DNA of 64,000 nt. Origin: Salifodinibacter halophilus. GTDB lineage: Bacteria > Pseudomonadota > Gammaproteobacteria > Nevskiales > Salinisphaeraceae. Position 1 is the first letter of the stretch, and every line of letters begins with the position of its first letter. A program made the position numbers and the translations under genes. Shown here in pieces: positions 35,183 through 47,286 of this stretch. Below the pieces are notes generated by a model, which saw nothing but the letters and a program-made list of their open reading frames with translations, did not search any database and had not been told where the DNA came from. The stretch covers positions 1,178,001 to 1,242,000 of the forward strand of contig JABEEB010000001.1 of assembly GCA_012999515.1 (NCBI GenBank). Direction: 5' to 3'.

Positions 35183-35213
35183 CGACGCCAGCAACAACGG
35201 CTTGCTGGCGTCG
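35183..35213 (+). terminator. Hairpin after metG
   Basis: Perfect 12-bp stem CGACGCCAGCAA / TTGCTGGCGTCG with a 7-base loop. There is no T-run, so termination may be weak or Rho-assisted. Confidence 0.6.
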
Positions 35214-35285
35214 CCCCGGATGTTCTCGCTCGGTCTCGCGCCCGCGGATCAAGCGCCAGATCCGGGCATACTCTAAAGTGTGGGT

Positions 35286-35948
35286 ATGACGCAAGACGAC
35301 GTTGACGCTATCGACGCGCTATTACCGCAGACCCAATGCCGGCGCTGTGGCTACGATGGCTGTCGGCCTTACGCTGAGGCCATTGCGGCCGGCGAGGCCG
35401 ATATCAACCGCTGTCCACCCGGCGGCCAAGAAACAGCCGACCGACTCGCCGCGGCAACAGGCCGCCAGAACAAACCGCTGGACCCGGAGTGCGGCGACGC
35501 CAGCGTGGCACGTGTGGCCCGCATCCGTGAAGCCGAATGCATCGGCTGTACGCGCTGTATTCAAGTCTGCCCCACCGACGCCATCATTGGCGCTGCCAAG
35601 CAAATGCACACGGTCATCGAACAAGATTGCACCGGGTGCGAACTGTGCGTGCCCGCCTGCCCAGTCGACTGTATCGACATGCCGGAATCGGCGCCCGAGA
35701 CCGGTCAACCACTGTGGCCGCCAAGCCGCGACATCGATCGTGAGCGCGCCGATCATGCGCGCACGCTTTTCGAATCACGGCTACGACGTCTAAACCAATC
35801 AACAAACCGAGGCCAGCGAGCCGATCGCCACGAGGCGACAGTCGACCGGCGCGACGCGCCGGACGCCGAAACCGAATCGCGCCACCGCAAGGCGGTGGTT
35901 GGCGACGCGGTCGCTCGCGCTCGAGCCAAACGGAAGCGTGCTCCATGA
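35286..35948 (+). CDS. RnfB-like soluble ferredoxin-type protein
   Basis: About 220 residues, related to RnfB but lacking its membrane anchor. An N-terminal 4Fe-4S Fes/DUF domain ([18 protein letters not shown]...RCPPGG) is followed by two classical ferredoxin motifs ([12 protein letters not shown] and [12 protein letters not shown]) and a basic, disordered C-tail. It may hand electrons to an unknown partner, perhaps in cluster maintenance. It overlaps nth by 4 bases (ATGA), an arrangement that echoes the rnf-nth linkage of other gammaproteobacteria. ATG 35286 is preferred to GTG 35280. No other rnf genes follow. Confidence 0.87.
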   Translation: MTQDDVDAIDALLPQTQCRRCGYDGCRPYAEAIAAGEADINRCPPGGQETADRLAAATGRQNKPLDPECGDASVARVARIREAECIGCTRCIQVCPTDAIIGAAKQMHTVIEQDCTGCELCVPACPVDCIDMPESAPETGQPLWPPSRDIDRERADHARTLFESRLRRLNQSTNRGQRADRHEATVDRRDAPDAETESRHRKAVVGDAVARARAKRKRAP

Positions 35949-36592
35949 ATGCCGCCAAGCGCCAAGCCATCTTTGAACGACTGGCTGCATCGAACCCGGC
36001 ACCGGATACCGAGCTGAACTACGAGTCGCCGTTCGAGCTTCTCACCGCGGTGATTCTATCGGCGCAGGCCACCGATGTCGGCGTCAACAAAGCCACGGCA
36101 AAGTTATTTCCGGTCGCTAACACGCCGCAAGCGATTTTGGACCTTGGCGAGGCTGGCTTGAAAACATATATCCAGACGATCGGGCTGTATAACAGCAAGG
36201 CCGCCAACATCATCAAAACTTGCCAGGCGCTGGTCGAACGCCACGACGGCCAGGTGCCGGCCACGCGCGCCGAGCTTGAAAGCTTGCCCGGCGTCGGCCG
36301 CAAGACCGCCAACGTGATCCTGAATACCGCATTCGGCGAACCAACTATCGCCGTCGATACCCACATTTTTCGCGTGGCCAACCGGACCGGACTAGGTACC
36401 GGCAAGACAGTACGCGCGGTCGAGGACAGCCTCATGCGGCTTGTGCCCAAGGCTTACCGCCGCGGCGCCCATCATTGGTTGATACTGCACGGACGCTACG
36501 TCTGCGTCGCACGTTCGCCGAGGTGCCCGACGTGCGTCATCAACGACCTGTGCGAATATCAAGACAAGACACTGGCAACCAAACCGACATGA
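35945..36592 (+). CDS. nth: Endonuclease III
   Basis: Bifunctional DNA glycosylase/AP lyase removing oxidised pyrimidines. 215 residues. The helix-hairpin-helix [14 protein letters not shown] carries the catalytic Lys, [11 protein letters not shown] carries the catalytic Asp, and the C-terminal 4Fe-4S motif is [17 protein letters not shown] (spacing C-x6-C-x2-C-x5-C). Cytoplasmic. Middle gene of a three-gene operon: it overlaps the RnfB-like and FAH genes by 4 bases each. Confidence 0.97.
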   Translation: MNAAKRQAIFERLAASNPAPDTELNYESPFELLTAVILSAQATDVGVNKATAKLFPVANTPQAILDLGEAGLKTYIQTIGLYNSKAANIIKTCQALVERHDGQVPATRAELESLPGVGRKTANVILNTAFGEPTIAVDTHIFRVANRTGLGTGKTVRAVEDSLMRLVPKAYRRGAHHWLILHGRYVCVARSPRCPTCVINDLCEYQDKTLATKPT

Positions 36593-37248
36593 CCCAAACA
36601 AGCCCCGCCAGCGCATTCGGCTGGCGCAATGCACCACGCCTTTTTTGTATCGGCCGCAACTATGCCGACCATGTCAGCGAACTCGGCAACCAGTTGGCCG
36701 GCGATACCGCCATCGTTTTCATGAAGCCACCGAGTGCGCTGGTCGCGCCAGGCGAGACCATCGAGTTGCCCGCCAACCGCGGCGCGGTGCATTACGAGGC
36801 CGAGCTCGTGGTCGAGATCGGTGCCGGTGGGTGCGAGATTCCGGCTCGCAATAGCCGGGCGCATATCCGCGCGCTCGGCCTCGGTCTCGACCTAACCCTG
36901 CGCGATCAACAGACCGCGCTAAAAAGTGGTGGCGAGCCGTGGGAGCGTGCCAAGGCTTTCGACGCCAGCGCACCACTCGGGCCCATGACACCGCTGACCG
37001 ACACGCTCGATCTAAGCACTATCGAATTCCAGCTGACAATCGACGGCGAGATACGCCAACACGGTCGCACCGACCACATGCTCGTCGGCATCGAAGAGTT
37101 GATCGCCTCGCTCAGTCGCGACTGGACACTGGCACCAGGCGATCTGATCTACACCGGCACACCCGCCGGTGTCGGACCGCTGACCTCCGGCATGCATCTG
37201 ACGCTATCTGCCTGCAGCTTGCCAAGCGCCGAATGGTTGGTCGCGTAG
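36589..37248 (+). CDS. Fumarylacetoacetate hydrolase-family protein (YcgM-like)
   Basis: About 219 residues, single FAH domain. Metal ligands are suggested by HYEAELVVEIG (Glu pair) and GLDLTLRDQQ (Asp). The opening IGRNYADHVSEL and later IYTGTPAGVGPL are typical of acylpyruvases/oxaloacetate tautomerase relatives. It cleaves or tautomerises beta-diketo acids in the cytoplasm; exact substrate open. The ATG at 36589 overlaps the nth stop (ATGA), so an upstream in-frame ATG at 36475 inside nth is rejected. A terminator follows. Confidence 0.9.
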   Translation: MTQTSPASAFGWRNAPRLFCIGRNYADHVSELGNQLAGDTAIVFMKPPSALVAPGETIELPANRGAVHYEAELVVEIGAGGCEIPARNSRAHIRALGLGLDLTLRDQQTALKSGGEPWERAKAFDASAPLGPMTPLTDTLDLSTIEFQLTIDGEIRQHGRTDHMLVGIEELIASLSRDWTLAPGDLIYTGTPAGVGPLTSGMHLTLSACSLPSAEWLVA

Positions 37249-37273
37249 CGCGTTTTACCGCCACCAATAATGC

Positions 37274-37301
37274 AATAGCCGGGCGCAAGGCCCGGCTATT
37301 T
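37274..37301 (+). terminator. Terminator of the rnfB-like-nth-FAH operon
   Basis: Perfect 11-bp stem AATAGCCGGGC / GCCCGGCTATT with a 5-base loop, followed by TAT. It may also act on the convergent FKBP gene. Confidence 0.78.
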
Positions 37302-37394
37302 ATACACGGCTGGCAGCTTAGAGCGCTTGCCCGCCGCGTCTAGCGATCCCTGACTTAATCGCCGGGGTCGCGCGGCTGGTGGGCAACGTCCAGT

Positions 37395-38366
37395 CTAGCT
37401 TTGGTCGTTATCGCTGCCGCTCTTCGAGGCGCCTTGCGTACTACCGCCCGACTGCTTCGACGATTCATTTTTAACCGGGCTGTTCGCATCCACGCCCGAG
37501 TCACCGTCTTGCGATGAATCGCTGGCGCTACCCTCGACCTCGGCCACCTTTTTGAGCGTGACATCGAAGATTAGCACCTGATTGGGTCCAATGAGCTCGC
37601 CTGCGCCACGTTTGCCGTAGGCCAGTTTCGGCGGGATGACGAAGTGGTACTTCGCGCCCTCGTGCATCATCTGCAGACCCTCAGTCCAACCCGGAATCAC
37701 TGCATTGACCGGGAATGTGGCCGGCTTGTCCTGCTTTTTGCTCGAGTCAAACACCTTGCCGTTCGGCAGCTTACCGACGTAAGACACGGTGACCTTGTCG
37801 TTACCATCCGGTTGCGGCCCATCGCCCTTGTTTAAAACTTTGTACTGCAGGCCGTCATCCGTGGTCTTCACACCTTCTTTCTGCTTGTTTTTCGCTAGAA
37901 ACTGCTTGGCCTTTTCGGCGTTTTCGGACGCAAGCTTTTTCTGCTTTTTCTGCTGGCTGGCCCGCATCTTCTCGACCAGAGTGGCCATTTCGTCACGGAC
38001 CTGTTTTTCGTTCATCTTGGTCTCGCCATCGCCAAGCCGGTCGCTGACGCCTTCGGCAAGCTTGTCGGTATCCACATCCAGTGGCATCTTCTTCAAAGAA
38101 TTACCGATATTCATGCCAAGCGCGTAGCTCTGACGCGCCTGTTTGCTGGCGAACTCGTCGCCCGCGTCATTGCTTTTGGAACTGTCGGAGGCCGATTCCG
38201 AGTCGTTTTCACCTTTGCCCGACTCTTGGCCGTTGTTCTTGTTATCGCTTTGCGACTGGCCGCTTTGCTGTGACGACGAGCTGCCCTGATCTTGGTTGTT
38301 GTCAGAGCCGCTGCCGCACCCGGCAAGCAGGACACCACAGGCCAGAATTGCGATGAAACGTTTCAT
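37395..38366 (-). CDS. FKBP-type peptidyl-prolyl isomerase lipoprotein (FkpA/Mip-like)
   Basis: A 323-residue envelope protein. The lipobox LLAGC (Cys at about 17) is followed by a Ser/Gln/Asn/Asp-rich linker (to about 70), a helical dimerisation domain with QSYALGMNIG (about 75-165), and the FKBP domain (KVTVSYVGKLPNGKVFDSS, VIPGWTEGLQMM, LAYGKRGAGELIGPNQVLIF). A second acidic, Ser-rich tail extends from about 275, longer than in FkpA. It assists folding in the periplasm, probably outer-membrane tethered. The two disordered acidic segments suit a salt-adapted proteome. Confidence 0.93.
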   Translation of the reverse strand: MKRFIAILACGVLLAGCGSGSDNNQDQGSSSSQQSGQSQSDNKNNGQESGKGENDSESASDSSKSNDAGDEFASKQARQSYALGMNIGNSLKKMPLDVDTDKLAEGVSDRLGDGETKMNEKQVRDEMATLVEKMRASQQKKQKKLASENAEKAKQFLAKNKQKEGVKTTDDGLQYKVLNKGDGPQPDGNDKVTVSYVGKLPNGKVFDSSKKQDKPATFPVNAVIPGWTEGLQMMHEGAKYHFVIPPKLAYGKRGAGELIGPNQVLIFDVTLKKVAEVEGSASDSSQDGDSGVDANSPVKNESSKQSGGSTQGASKSGSDNDQS

Positions 38367-38511
38367 AGAAGTTTTCCTGTCGATTACTTAATTTGTCGAT
38401 CGATCGCGTAACCGCTCAACCAATCGGCCGGGGATTCGACCACGCGTGTCGCCACAGATTCCCGCCCCAAGAGCAGTCGGTTTCAAAATTGCCGTGCCAA
38501 GGGTCGAACAC

Positions 38512-39714
38512 TTAATCGGTGCCAAGCCGAAGCCGCAATGCGTTGAGCCGGATAAAGCCCGCCGCGTCGGCCTGATCGTAGGTCCCGCGATCATCCTCGA
38601 ACGTCGCAACGGCGGCATCGAATAGACTGTCGGTCTCGGAAGCGCGCCCAACGATCGACACGTTGCCCTTGTAAAGTTTGACGCGGACGGTGCCATTGAC
38701 GCGATGTTGCGAACGGTCGATGGCGGCCTGGAGCATCTCACGTTCGGGCGTGAACCAGTACCCCTGATAAATGACGTTGGCGTAGCGCGGCATCAGCTCA
38801 TCTTTCAAATGCGCGGCTTCGCGGTCGAGTGTAATCGACTCAACCGCGCGGTGGGCACTAAGCATGACTGTACCGCCCGGTGTTTCATAGCACCCACGCG
38901 ATTTCATGCCGACATAGCGATTCTCGACGATATCGATGCGGCCAATGCCGTGGGCACCGGCGCGTTCGTTCAACATCGCCAACACTTGATAAGGCGTCAG
39001 GTCGCGGCCGTTGATGGCTTTGATGTCGCCGGCCTCGAACGTCAGATCCAGTTCTTCCGGCGTGTCGGGCGCGTTTTCGGGCGACACGGTCGCCTCCCAC
39101 ATGACTTCCTCGGCTGGCGTCCACGGATCTTCGAGCACGCCCCCTTCATAGGAAATATGCAAGGCGTTGGCGTCGGTGGAATACGGCGAGCCGCCATCGG
39201 CTTTCTTGCGGATATCGATTCCGTTCTCTTCGGCATAAGCCAACAGCCGCTCGCGCGAGTTCAGATCCCATTCGCGCCACGGTGCGATCACTTTGATATC
39301 CGGTGCTAGCGCATAGGCCGACAATTCGAAGCGCACCTGGTCGTTACCCTTGCCGGTGGCGCCGTGGGCGATGGCATCGGCGCCAGTCTCGCGCGCGATT
39401 TCGACCAAGCGTTTCGAGATCAGTGGACGTGCAATCGACGTGCCGAGCAGATACTCGCCTTCATAAATGGCATTGGCACGAAACATCGGGTAGACGTAGT
39501 CGGTGACGAACGTCTCGCGCAAGTCCTCGATAAAAATCTCGCGCACGCCAAGTGCCTCGGCCTTCGGCCGGACATCGTTAAGTTCTTCGCCCTGACCAAT
39601 ATCGGCGGTGAACGTTACAACTTCACAATCGTAATGTTCCTGCAACCACTTGAGGATGACCGACGTATCGAGCCCGCCGGAATAAGCCAGAACGACTTTG
39701 TTAATACTTGACAT
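38512..39714 (-). CDS. argG: Argininosuccinate synthase
   Basis: Condenses citrulline and aspartate with ATP in arginine synthesis. 400 residues, the usual size of the proteobacterial long-branch type. Motifs: [17 protein letters not shown] (PP-loop), [15 protein letters not shown], and [19 protein letters not shown]. Cytoplasmic tetramer. It is monocistronic, with 145 bases separating it from the FKBP gene downstream. Confidence 0.97.
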   Translation of the reverse strand: MSSINKVVLAYSGGLDTSVILKWLQEHYDCEVVTFTADIGQGEELNDVRPKAEALGVREIFIEDLRETFVTDYVYPMFRANAIYEGEYLLGTSIARPLISKRLVEIARETGADAIAHGATGKGNDQVRFELSAYALAPDIKVIAPWREWDLNSRERLLAYAEENGIDIRKKADGGSPYSTDANALHISYEGGVLEDPWTPAEEVMWEATVSPENAPDTPEELDLTFEAGDIKAINGRDLTPYQVLAMLNERAGAHGIGRIDIVENRYVGMKSRGCYETPGGTVMLSAHRAVESITLDREAAHLKDELMPRYANVIYQGYWFTPEREMLQAAIDRSQHRVNGTVRVKLYKGNVSIVGRASETDSLFDAAVATFEDDRGTYDQADAAGFIRLNALRLRLGTD

Positions 39715-39813
39715 AGACCCATTGGCCGAAAAGGGATTCGGCCAAGATTATACAGGCGCTACCCGCCGCCGCTTTGCAGGCGGCGTGGCATTAAAACCAG
39801 CACTTCGAAGCGC

Positions 39814-39846
39814 AGCGGGCCGCCCGTCAATGACGGCCGGCCCGCT
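39814..39846 (-). terminator. Hairpin downstream of the old yellow enzyme gene
   Basis: AGCGGGCC (39814-39821) pairs with GGCCCGCT (39839-39846), with an inner CGTCA/TGACG stem. It begins 6 bases past the 3' end of the reductase gene on the minus strand; no T-run. Confidence 0.5.
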
Positions 39847-39852
39847 CGACCA

Positions 39853-40989
39853 TTAAGCCTGATTGTCAGCGATCATCGATTCACGTTGCTTACGCGCCTG
39901 TTCTTCCGGATAAGTCGGGAAATCGACATAACCACGCGCGTCGCCGCCATAGAATGTATCCGGATCGTAATCGGCTAGCGGCCAGCCGTTTTGCATACGC
40001 TCGACCAGATCGGGGTTGGATGTATACCGCCGCCCGAAGACCGGCAAATCAATGAGATCTTCCGCGATCATCCGCTCGGCGCTGTCCTGCTCCAAGTTGC
40101 CGGCCAGCAGCAGATTGCCGTCATAAGTATCACGAAAGCGCCGTAGATAATCCATCGGCAGCGGCGCCATGCCCTGGCCGCCCTGATCGTGCAAGTGGAT
40201 ATAGGCAAGGCCGCGTTTTTCGATCTCGCGCGCCAGATGCAGATAGGTCTCGCCGTTGTCCTCATATTCCGGCATGTTGAACAGCGTCCCATGCGGCGAC
40301 AGCCGAATACCTACGCGTTGCGCGCCAATGCGTGCGATGCACGCTTCGATCACTTCCATGACCAAACGGCAACGGTTCTCGCGACTGCCGCCATATTGAT
40401 CCGTGCGGTCGTTAACACCGGGGTTTAAAAACTGCTCGAACAGATAACCATTGGCCGCATGGATCTCGACACCGTCGAAACCGGCTTCGCGTGCGTTGGC
40501 TGCCGCCTGGCTGAACTCGGACACAATCCGCTGGACTTCGGCGGTTTCCAATCGGCGCGGTTTACTCGCTGGCAACATATTCGCGCGCCCGTGCTGGTCG
40601 TAGCCATAGGCCATGCCGCCCTGGCTTTCGCTCGGGCCGACCGGCGATGCGCCATTGATTTGAACCGAGGTGTGCGATACCCGGCCGACATGCCAAATCT
40701 GGGCAAAAAACTTGCCGCCGCGCTCATGCACCGCGCGGGTCGCCTTGGCCCAGCCGGCGATCTGGTCGGGGCCGAAGATGCCCGGATTGAACAGATACCC
40801 CTGACCTTCGTATGAAATGGGCGTGCCTTCCGAGATGATCAACCCGGCGCTGGCACGCTGCCGGTAATACAGTGCCCCCATTTCGGTAGCCACATCGTCC
40901 GGCGCGCGTACCCGGGTCATCGGCGCCATGACCACACGGTTGCGCAGGTGGTGACCAGACAACGAATAGGGCTCAAATAGTGCGCTCAT
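39853..40989 (-). CDS. Old yellow enzyme-family alkene reductase (NemA-like)
   Basis: A 378-residue FMN-binding TIM barrel. Characteristic segments: NRVVMAPMTRVRA, QIWHVGRVSH, the substrate-binding GVEIHAANGYLFEQFLNPG (His-x2-Asn pair), NDRTDQYGGSRENRCR, and GRRYTSNPDLVERMQNGWP. Reduces activated double bonds such as N-ethylmaleimide or nitroaromatics with NADPH. Cytoplasmic. Monocistronic; no TetR/NemR-like regulator is adjacent. Confidence 0.94.
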   Translation of the reverse strand: MSALFEPYSLSGHHLRNRVVMAPMTRVRAPDDVATEMGALYYRQRASAGLIISEGTPISYEGQGYLFNPGIFGPDQIAGWAKATRAVHERGGKFFAQIWHVGRVSHTSVQINGASPVGPSESQGGMAYGYDQHGRANMLPASKPRRLETAEVQRIVSEFSQAAANAREAGFDGVEIHAANGYLFEQFLNPGVNDRTDQYGGSRENRCRLVMEVIEACIARIGAQRVGIRLSPHGTLFNMPEYEDNGETYLHLAREIEKRGLAYIHLHDQGGQGMAPLPMDYLRRFRDTYDGNLLLAGNLEQDSAERMIAEDLIDLPVFGRRYTSNPDLVERMQNGWPLADYDPDTFYGGDARGYVDFPTYPEEQARKQRESMIADNQA

Positions 40990-41216
40990 CGATAAATACT
41001 CCTAGCTCCACGCCGACTGCGACAGTAGGCGCAGCAACGCGAAAAGTTGGGATGCAAGGACGCAGGCCAGCCAGCCGTGCGTCGGGTATCACGCAGCGTG
41101 GGGGTTATCGCGGCCAAGGCAAGGCCCGGGCGCTGCCGTTGCCGTCACAACACGCACACGGTGGTTCGAGTGCGGCAAAATTTAGCCGAGCTTGTTTGCC
41201 CTGCTAGCATCGGCGC

Positions 41217-41879
41217 ATGCCAAGCGATAACGATACCGACGAGCGGCCACAAATGGCCGGACGATTCCGGGGTTTTTTACCGGTAGTCGTCGACGTTGAA
41301 ACCGGTGGTTTCAACGACCGCACCGACGCCCTCCTGGAAATTGGTGCGGCCATGGTCGAATACGACGACACCGGCCAACTTGGCCTGACTGAGTCGATTA
41401 GCTACCACGTCAAACCTTTCGAGGGCGCCAACATTGAACCGGCTTCACTCGCGGTCAACGGCATCGACCCACACCACCCACTGCGGCCGGCGCTGGGCGA
41501 GAACGATGCGCTGGGACGGGTATTCCGCGAAGTGCGCGCAGCCGTCAAACGGAATGGCTGCAAGCGCGCCGTGCTTGTCGGCCACAACGCACACTTCGAC
41601 CTTGGATTTTTGAACGCCGCGGTCGAACGTGCGGGTATCAAGCGCAATCCTTTTCATCCGTTTTCCTGCTTCGACACAGCAACCCTCGGCGGCGTCACCT
41701 TTGGCCAGACAGTGCTAAAAAAAGCCGTATTGGCTGCCGGCCTGGATTGGTCCGATGACAACGCCCACTCGGCCAGTTATGACACCGAACAAACGGCGCG
41801 CCTGTTCTGCGCCGTCGTCAACCGATTCGACGCCTGGTCCGGCAACAACGTGCTTTCGCCCGATTCGGGCACGTTGTAG
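41217..41879 (+). CDS. rnt: Ribonuclease T
   Basis: A 220-residue DEDDh 3'-exonuclease trimming tRNA and other stable RNA ends. [21 protein letters not shown] supplies the first acidic pair, [14 protein letters not shown] the third, and [17 protein letters not shown] the His-Asp. The [13 protein letters not shown] opening matches E. coli Rnt closely. Start at ATG 41217; an in-frame ATG 11 codons later is possible. Basic nucleic-acid-binding patches occur around the middle. Confidence 0.96.
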   Translation: MPSDNDTDERPQMAGRFRGFLPVVVDVETGGFNDRTDALLEIGAAMVEYDDTGQLGLTESISYHVKPFEGANIEPASLAVNGIDPHHPLRPALGENDALGRVFREVRAAVKRNGCKRAVLVGHNAHFDLGFLNAAVERAGIKRNPFHPFSCFDTATLGGVTFGQTVLKKAVLAAGLDWSDDNAHSASYDTEQTARLFCAVVNRFDAWSGNNVLSPDSGTL

Positions 41880-41934
41880 GATCCCGGCGTTTTGACAAGG
41901 GAGCTCGGCTGTTGACGCTGGCTCAAGCAGATCT

Positions 41935-42723
41935 ATGTCGTTTCATTTGAACCACGGGCCGATTGCGCTGACCATTCGCGCTATCTGGTTTACTGCACTA
42001 GTACTGTTCGCGCTTGCGCTGGTGCCACTGGTGCCGATCTTCGGCCAACGCACCGCGGACGTAGCACGCTGGTGGTTCGGCTTGGCACTCCGCGCGCTCG
42101 GGGTTTCACTGGCGGTCAACGGCGATATACCAGCCAAGCCGACCGTGATCGTGGCCAATCATTGTTCGTGGCTGGACATCCTCGTGCTTGGCCACGTTTT
42201 CCGGGCAAGTTTCATCTCCAAGGAAGAAGTCAAACGCTGGCCGGTCGCCGGACGGCTCGCGCGGGCCACCGGCACGTTGTTTCTGCCGCGTGGCGCCGGT
42301 CAAACCCAGGCAATTGGCGAACAGATCCGCGCCACGCTGGCCGAGAACCGCTCGGTGGTCCTGTTTCCCGAGGCCACAACTGCGCGCTCCCCCGTGCCGG
42401 CGCGTTTTCATGCGCGACTGTTCGCCGCCGCCATCGACGAAGGTTTTGATGTGTTGCCGGTCGCGGTGCGCTACACCGACGACCACACGCCGGCGGACCA
42501 GCATCTAGCCCCTGTACCGTGGGTCGACATGCCGCTCTGGCCGAACTTCGTCGCGGTGTTTCGATTGAAAGCGCTGAGGGCGCGTGTCCAAATCTGCGAC
42601 ACGGTTACCTCCATGGGATTGGACCGGCGCGGCCTGGCCGAGGCCAGCCGTCAGGCAATCGTCTACCAGCAGCAACGCGATAGCGCACCGAATCGGGTCA
42701 ACGAGCCAGCAGCCACTTCCTGA
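41935..42723 (+). CDS. plsC: 1-acyl-sn-glycerol-3-phosphate acyltransferase (PlsC/NlaB-like)
   Basis: A 262-residue membrane-associated acyltransferase making phosphatidic acid. One or two N-terminal helices (about residues 12-40) precede the catalytic HX4D motif NHCSWLD, the glycerophosphate site FPEATTA (a variant of FPEGTR) and SKEEVKRWPVAG. The FPEATTA variation is seen in the NlaB-like subfamily that also acylates ornithine lipids, so that is an alternative. It follows rnt by 55 bases and converges on the LOG gene with a 1-base gap. Confidence 0.9.
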   Translation: MSFHLNHGPIALTIRAIWFTALVLFALALVPLVPIFGQRTADVARWWFGLALRALGVSLAVNGDIPAKPTVIVANHCSWLDILVLGHVFRASFISKEEVKRWPVAGRLARATGTLFLPRGAGQTQAIGEQIRATLAENRSVVLFPEATTARSPVPARFHARLFAAAIDEGFDVLPVAVRYTDDHTPADQHLAPVPWVDMPLWPNFVAVFRLKALRARVQICDTVTSMGLDRRGLAEASRQAIVYQQQRDSAPNRVNEPAATS

Positions 42724-42724
42724 G

Positions 42725-43438
42725 TCAATGGCCGTCGAGGCGCTCGACCAGCAACGCTTCGGCCTCGTCCACGCTGTCGATCACGTGAAACAGGTCCACA
42801 TCCTCGGGCGCGATCAACCCCAGCTCGAGAAGCACATCGAAATTGATCAATCGCCGCCAGAAGTGACTGCCGAAAAGCACCACGGGAATGGCCTCCTGGC
42901 GGTTCGTCTGGATGAGCGTGAGCATTTCGAATAATTCGTCCAGCGTGCCGAAACCGCCCGGAAAGACGATGAGCGCCTTCGCAAGGTTCATGAACCAGAA
43001 CTTGCGCATGAAGAAATAGTGGAAATCGAGTTGGAGCGCGTCGGAAACGCCGCCGTTCAACCCCTGTTCTGCGGGCAAATCGATACCCAAGCCCATCGAT
43101 AGATCGGCGTTGATGTCGGCAGCGCCATAGTTGGCTGCCTCCATGATGCCCGGGCCACCGCCGCTACAGATGACATATCGGTCGGTTGGCGCATGCTCAG
43201 CCATCGTCCAGCGTGCCATGCGCGCCGCAAGATCGCGGGCCTCGGCGTAGTAATCGACCGTTTCGGCGACCGCATCGCCAGCATGTGGCCGCAGCCGCGC
43301 CGATCCCCAGAAGATTAACGCACGATCGATGCCGAGTCGGTCGAAACGGTCGCGCGGTTCGATGTATTCCGACAACATCCGAAGCGGCCGTGCGGCGGGG
43401 CTGTTGATGAATTCGAGATCTTTGTAAGCCTTGGTCAT
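42725..43438 (-). CDS. LOG-family protein (TIGR00730 Rossmann fold)
   Basis: A 237-residue protein of the lysine-decarboxylase-like/LOG family. The hallmark PGGFGTLDELFEMLTLIQT is present, and the phosphate-binding CSGGGPGIMEAANYGA precedes it. Such proteins hydrolyse nucleoside monophosphates to base and ribose phosphate, releasing cytokinins in some species. Larger than the 190-residue short LOG, matching the type-II group. Cytoplasmic. Convergent with plsC and divergent from clpB. Confidence 0.92.
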   Translation of the reverse strand: MTKAYKDLEFINSPAARPLRMLSEYIEPRDRFDRLGIDRALIFWGSARLRPHAGDAVAETVDYYAEARDLAARMARWTMAEHAPTDRYVICSGGGPGIMEAANYGAADINADLSMGLGIDLPAEQGLNGGVSDALQLDFHYFFMRKFWFMNLAKALIVFPGGFGTLDELFEMLTLIQTNRQEAIPVVLFGSHFWRRLINFDVLLELGLIAPEDVDLFHVIDSVDEAEALLVERLDGH

Positions 43439-43506
43439 GGGTCGAAAATCTCCGACGAGCGTCGCGAATGCAGCAGCGCACCTTGACAGAATTTAGGTCG
43501 TTGTGA

Positions 43507-43538
43507 GTTGAAAGCCGAGCGGCGGGCGCCTATATCTA
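43507..43538 (+). promoter_or_regulatory. Sigma-32 (heat-shock) promoter of clpB
   Basis: GTTGAAA at 43507-43513 and CCTATATCTA at 43529-43538 fit the sigma-32 consensus CTTGAAA / CCCCATNT with a 15-base spacer. About 60 bases remain to the clpB start. Confidence 0.75.
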
Positions 43539-43599
43539 TAGGTGATGACGTGGCTTGCAAGCCACTTACAACCACACCCGTAATAACGCGAGAACTTTC

Positions 43600-46188
<2,589 letters not shown>

Positions 46189-46207
46189 GCAGTGCGTTTT
46201 CAGGCGA

Positions 46208-46240
46208 CGGCCCCACGGCATATCCACCACCGTGGGGCCG
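46208..46240 (+). terminator. Hairpin after clpB
   Basis: 11-bp perfect stem CGGCCCCACGG / CCGTGGGGCCG with an 11-base loop, followed by CTTGATT. Strong stem, weak T-run. Confidence 0.68.
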
Positions 46241-46302
46241 CTTGATTGCGGCGGTATGCGCTGCCACATTTTGATACCCGAACAAGATACGAGGAATCCC
46301 CA

Positions 46303-47133
46303 ATGCAGTACGTCGACGCCAACGGCGCCCAGATGCCGGCACTCGGTTTCGGCACTTTCGAATTATCATCCGACGATGCGAAAGCCATGGTCGACACCGC
46401 CCTTAAAACTGGTTATCGCCACATCGATACTGCACAGGTGTATAAAAACGAAGCCGCGGTCGGGGCTGCCATCACAGACTCGGACGTCGCCCGCGAAGAT
46501 ATTTTTCTAACCACCAAGGTCTGGACCGATCACTTTCATGGCGGCGACCTTCAGGCCTCGGTCAAAGACAGCTTGAACAAGCTCGAAACCGATTACGTCG
46601 ACCTGCTATTGCTGCATTGGCCGAACCCGGACGTTGAGCTGGAAGAAACCATCCGCGCGCTGAACGACACGGTCGATCAAGGCATGGCCCGCTATATTGG
46701 CATCAGCAATTTCACGACCAGCCACATCGACCAGGCCGTGGCCGCATCGAAACATCCGCTGGCCACCAACCAGGTTGAATACCATCCGTTTCTAAACCAG
46801 ACGCCAGTACGCGATACGCTCGGTCGACACAACATGGCGCTGACCGCCTACTGTCCGCTGGCCAAAGGCAAAGTGTTCGGCAACGACACGCTGACCGCAA
46901 TCGGCCAGCGCCACAGCAAAAACGGCGGCCAGGTCGCGCTGCGTTGGCTATTACAGCACGGCGACGTCATCGCGATCCCGCGCTCTTCCAACCCTCAACA
47001 TGTGGCCAACAATTTCGACATATTCGATTTTGAACTGTCCGAGACTGAGATGAGTCAGATCACCGATCTGCACACGCCCGACGGCCGGTTGATCAACCCA
47101 TCGTTTGCACCCGACTGGGACAACGCGGCGTGA
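46303..47133 (+). CDS. Aldo/keto reductase (DkgB-like)
   Basis: A 276-residue NADPH-dependent TIM-barrel reductase. Signature segments: GYRHIDTAQVYKNEAAVG (catalytic Asp and Tyr), LTTKVW (catalytic Lys), LLLLHWPNP (catalytic His), ISNFTTSHI and NQVEYHPFL. Most like 2,5-diketo-D-gluconate reductase B / methylglyoxal reductases. ATG 46303 follows GAGGAA at the right distance; an upstream in-frame start (46246) is rejected. Cytoplasmic, single gene with a hairpin after it. Confidence 0.94.
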   Translation: MQYVDANGAQMPALGFGTFELSSDDAKAMVDTALKTGYRHIDTAQVYKNEAAVGAAITDSDVAREDIFLTTKVWTDHFHGGDLQASVKDSLNKLETDYVDLLLLHWPNPDVELEETIRALNDTVDQGMARYIGISNFTTSHIDQAVAASKHPLATNQVEYHPFLNQTPVRDTLGRHNMALTAYCPLAKGKVFGNDTLTAIGQRHSKNGGQVALRWLLQHGDVIAIPRSSNPQHVANNFDIFDFELSETEMSQITDLHTPDGRLINPSFAPDWDNAA

Positions 47134-47170
47134 ACAAAACACCGTGTGTGAAATTCTGACCAACCGTGAC

Positions 47171-47200
47171 AGCGCGGGTGGATGACGATCCACCCGCGCT
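47171..47200 (+). terminator. Hairpin after the aldo/keto reductase gene
   Basis: Perfect 12-bp stem AGCGCGGGTGGA / TCCACCCGCGCT with a 6-base loop. No T-run follows. Confidence 0.6.
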
Positions 47201-47286
47201 CGGGCCTGCATTCGGAACGTTAAGTGTTATACCCTTGGCGATTGATCGGTATCGTCATCGATACATGGATCACAAGGAAAACGGAC

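Noticed and set aside
36475-36588. N-terminal extension of the FAH-family protein
   Set aside because: It lies wholly inside nth in another frame, has no family similarity, and a better start at 36589 overlaps the nth stop as ATGA.
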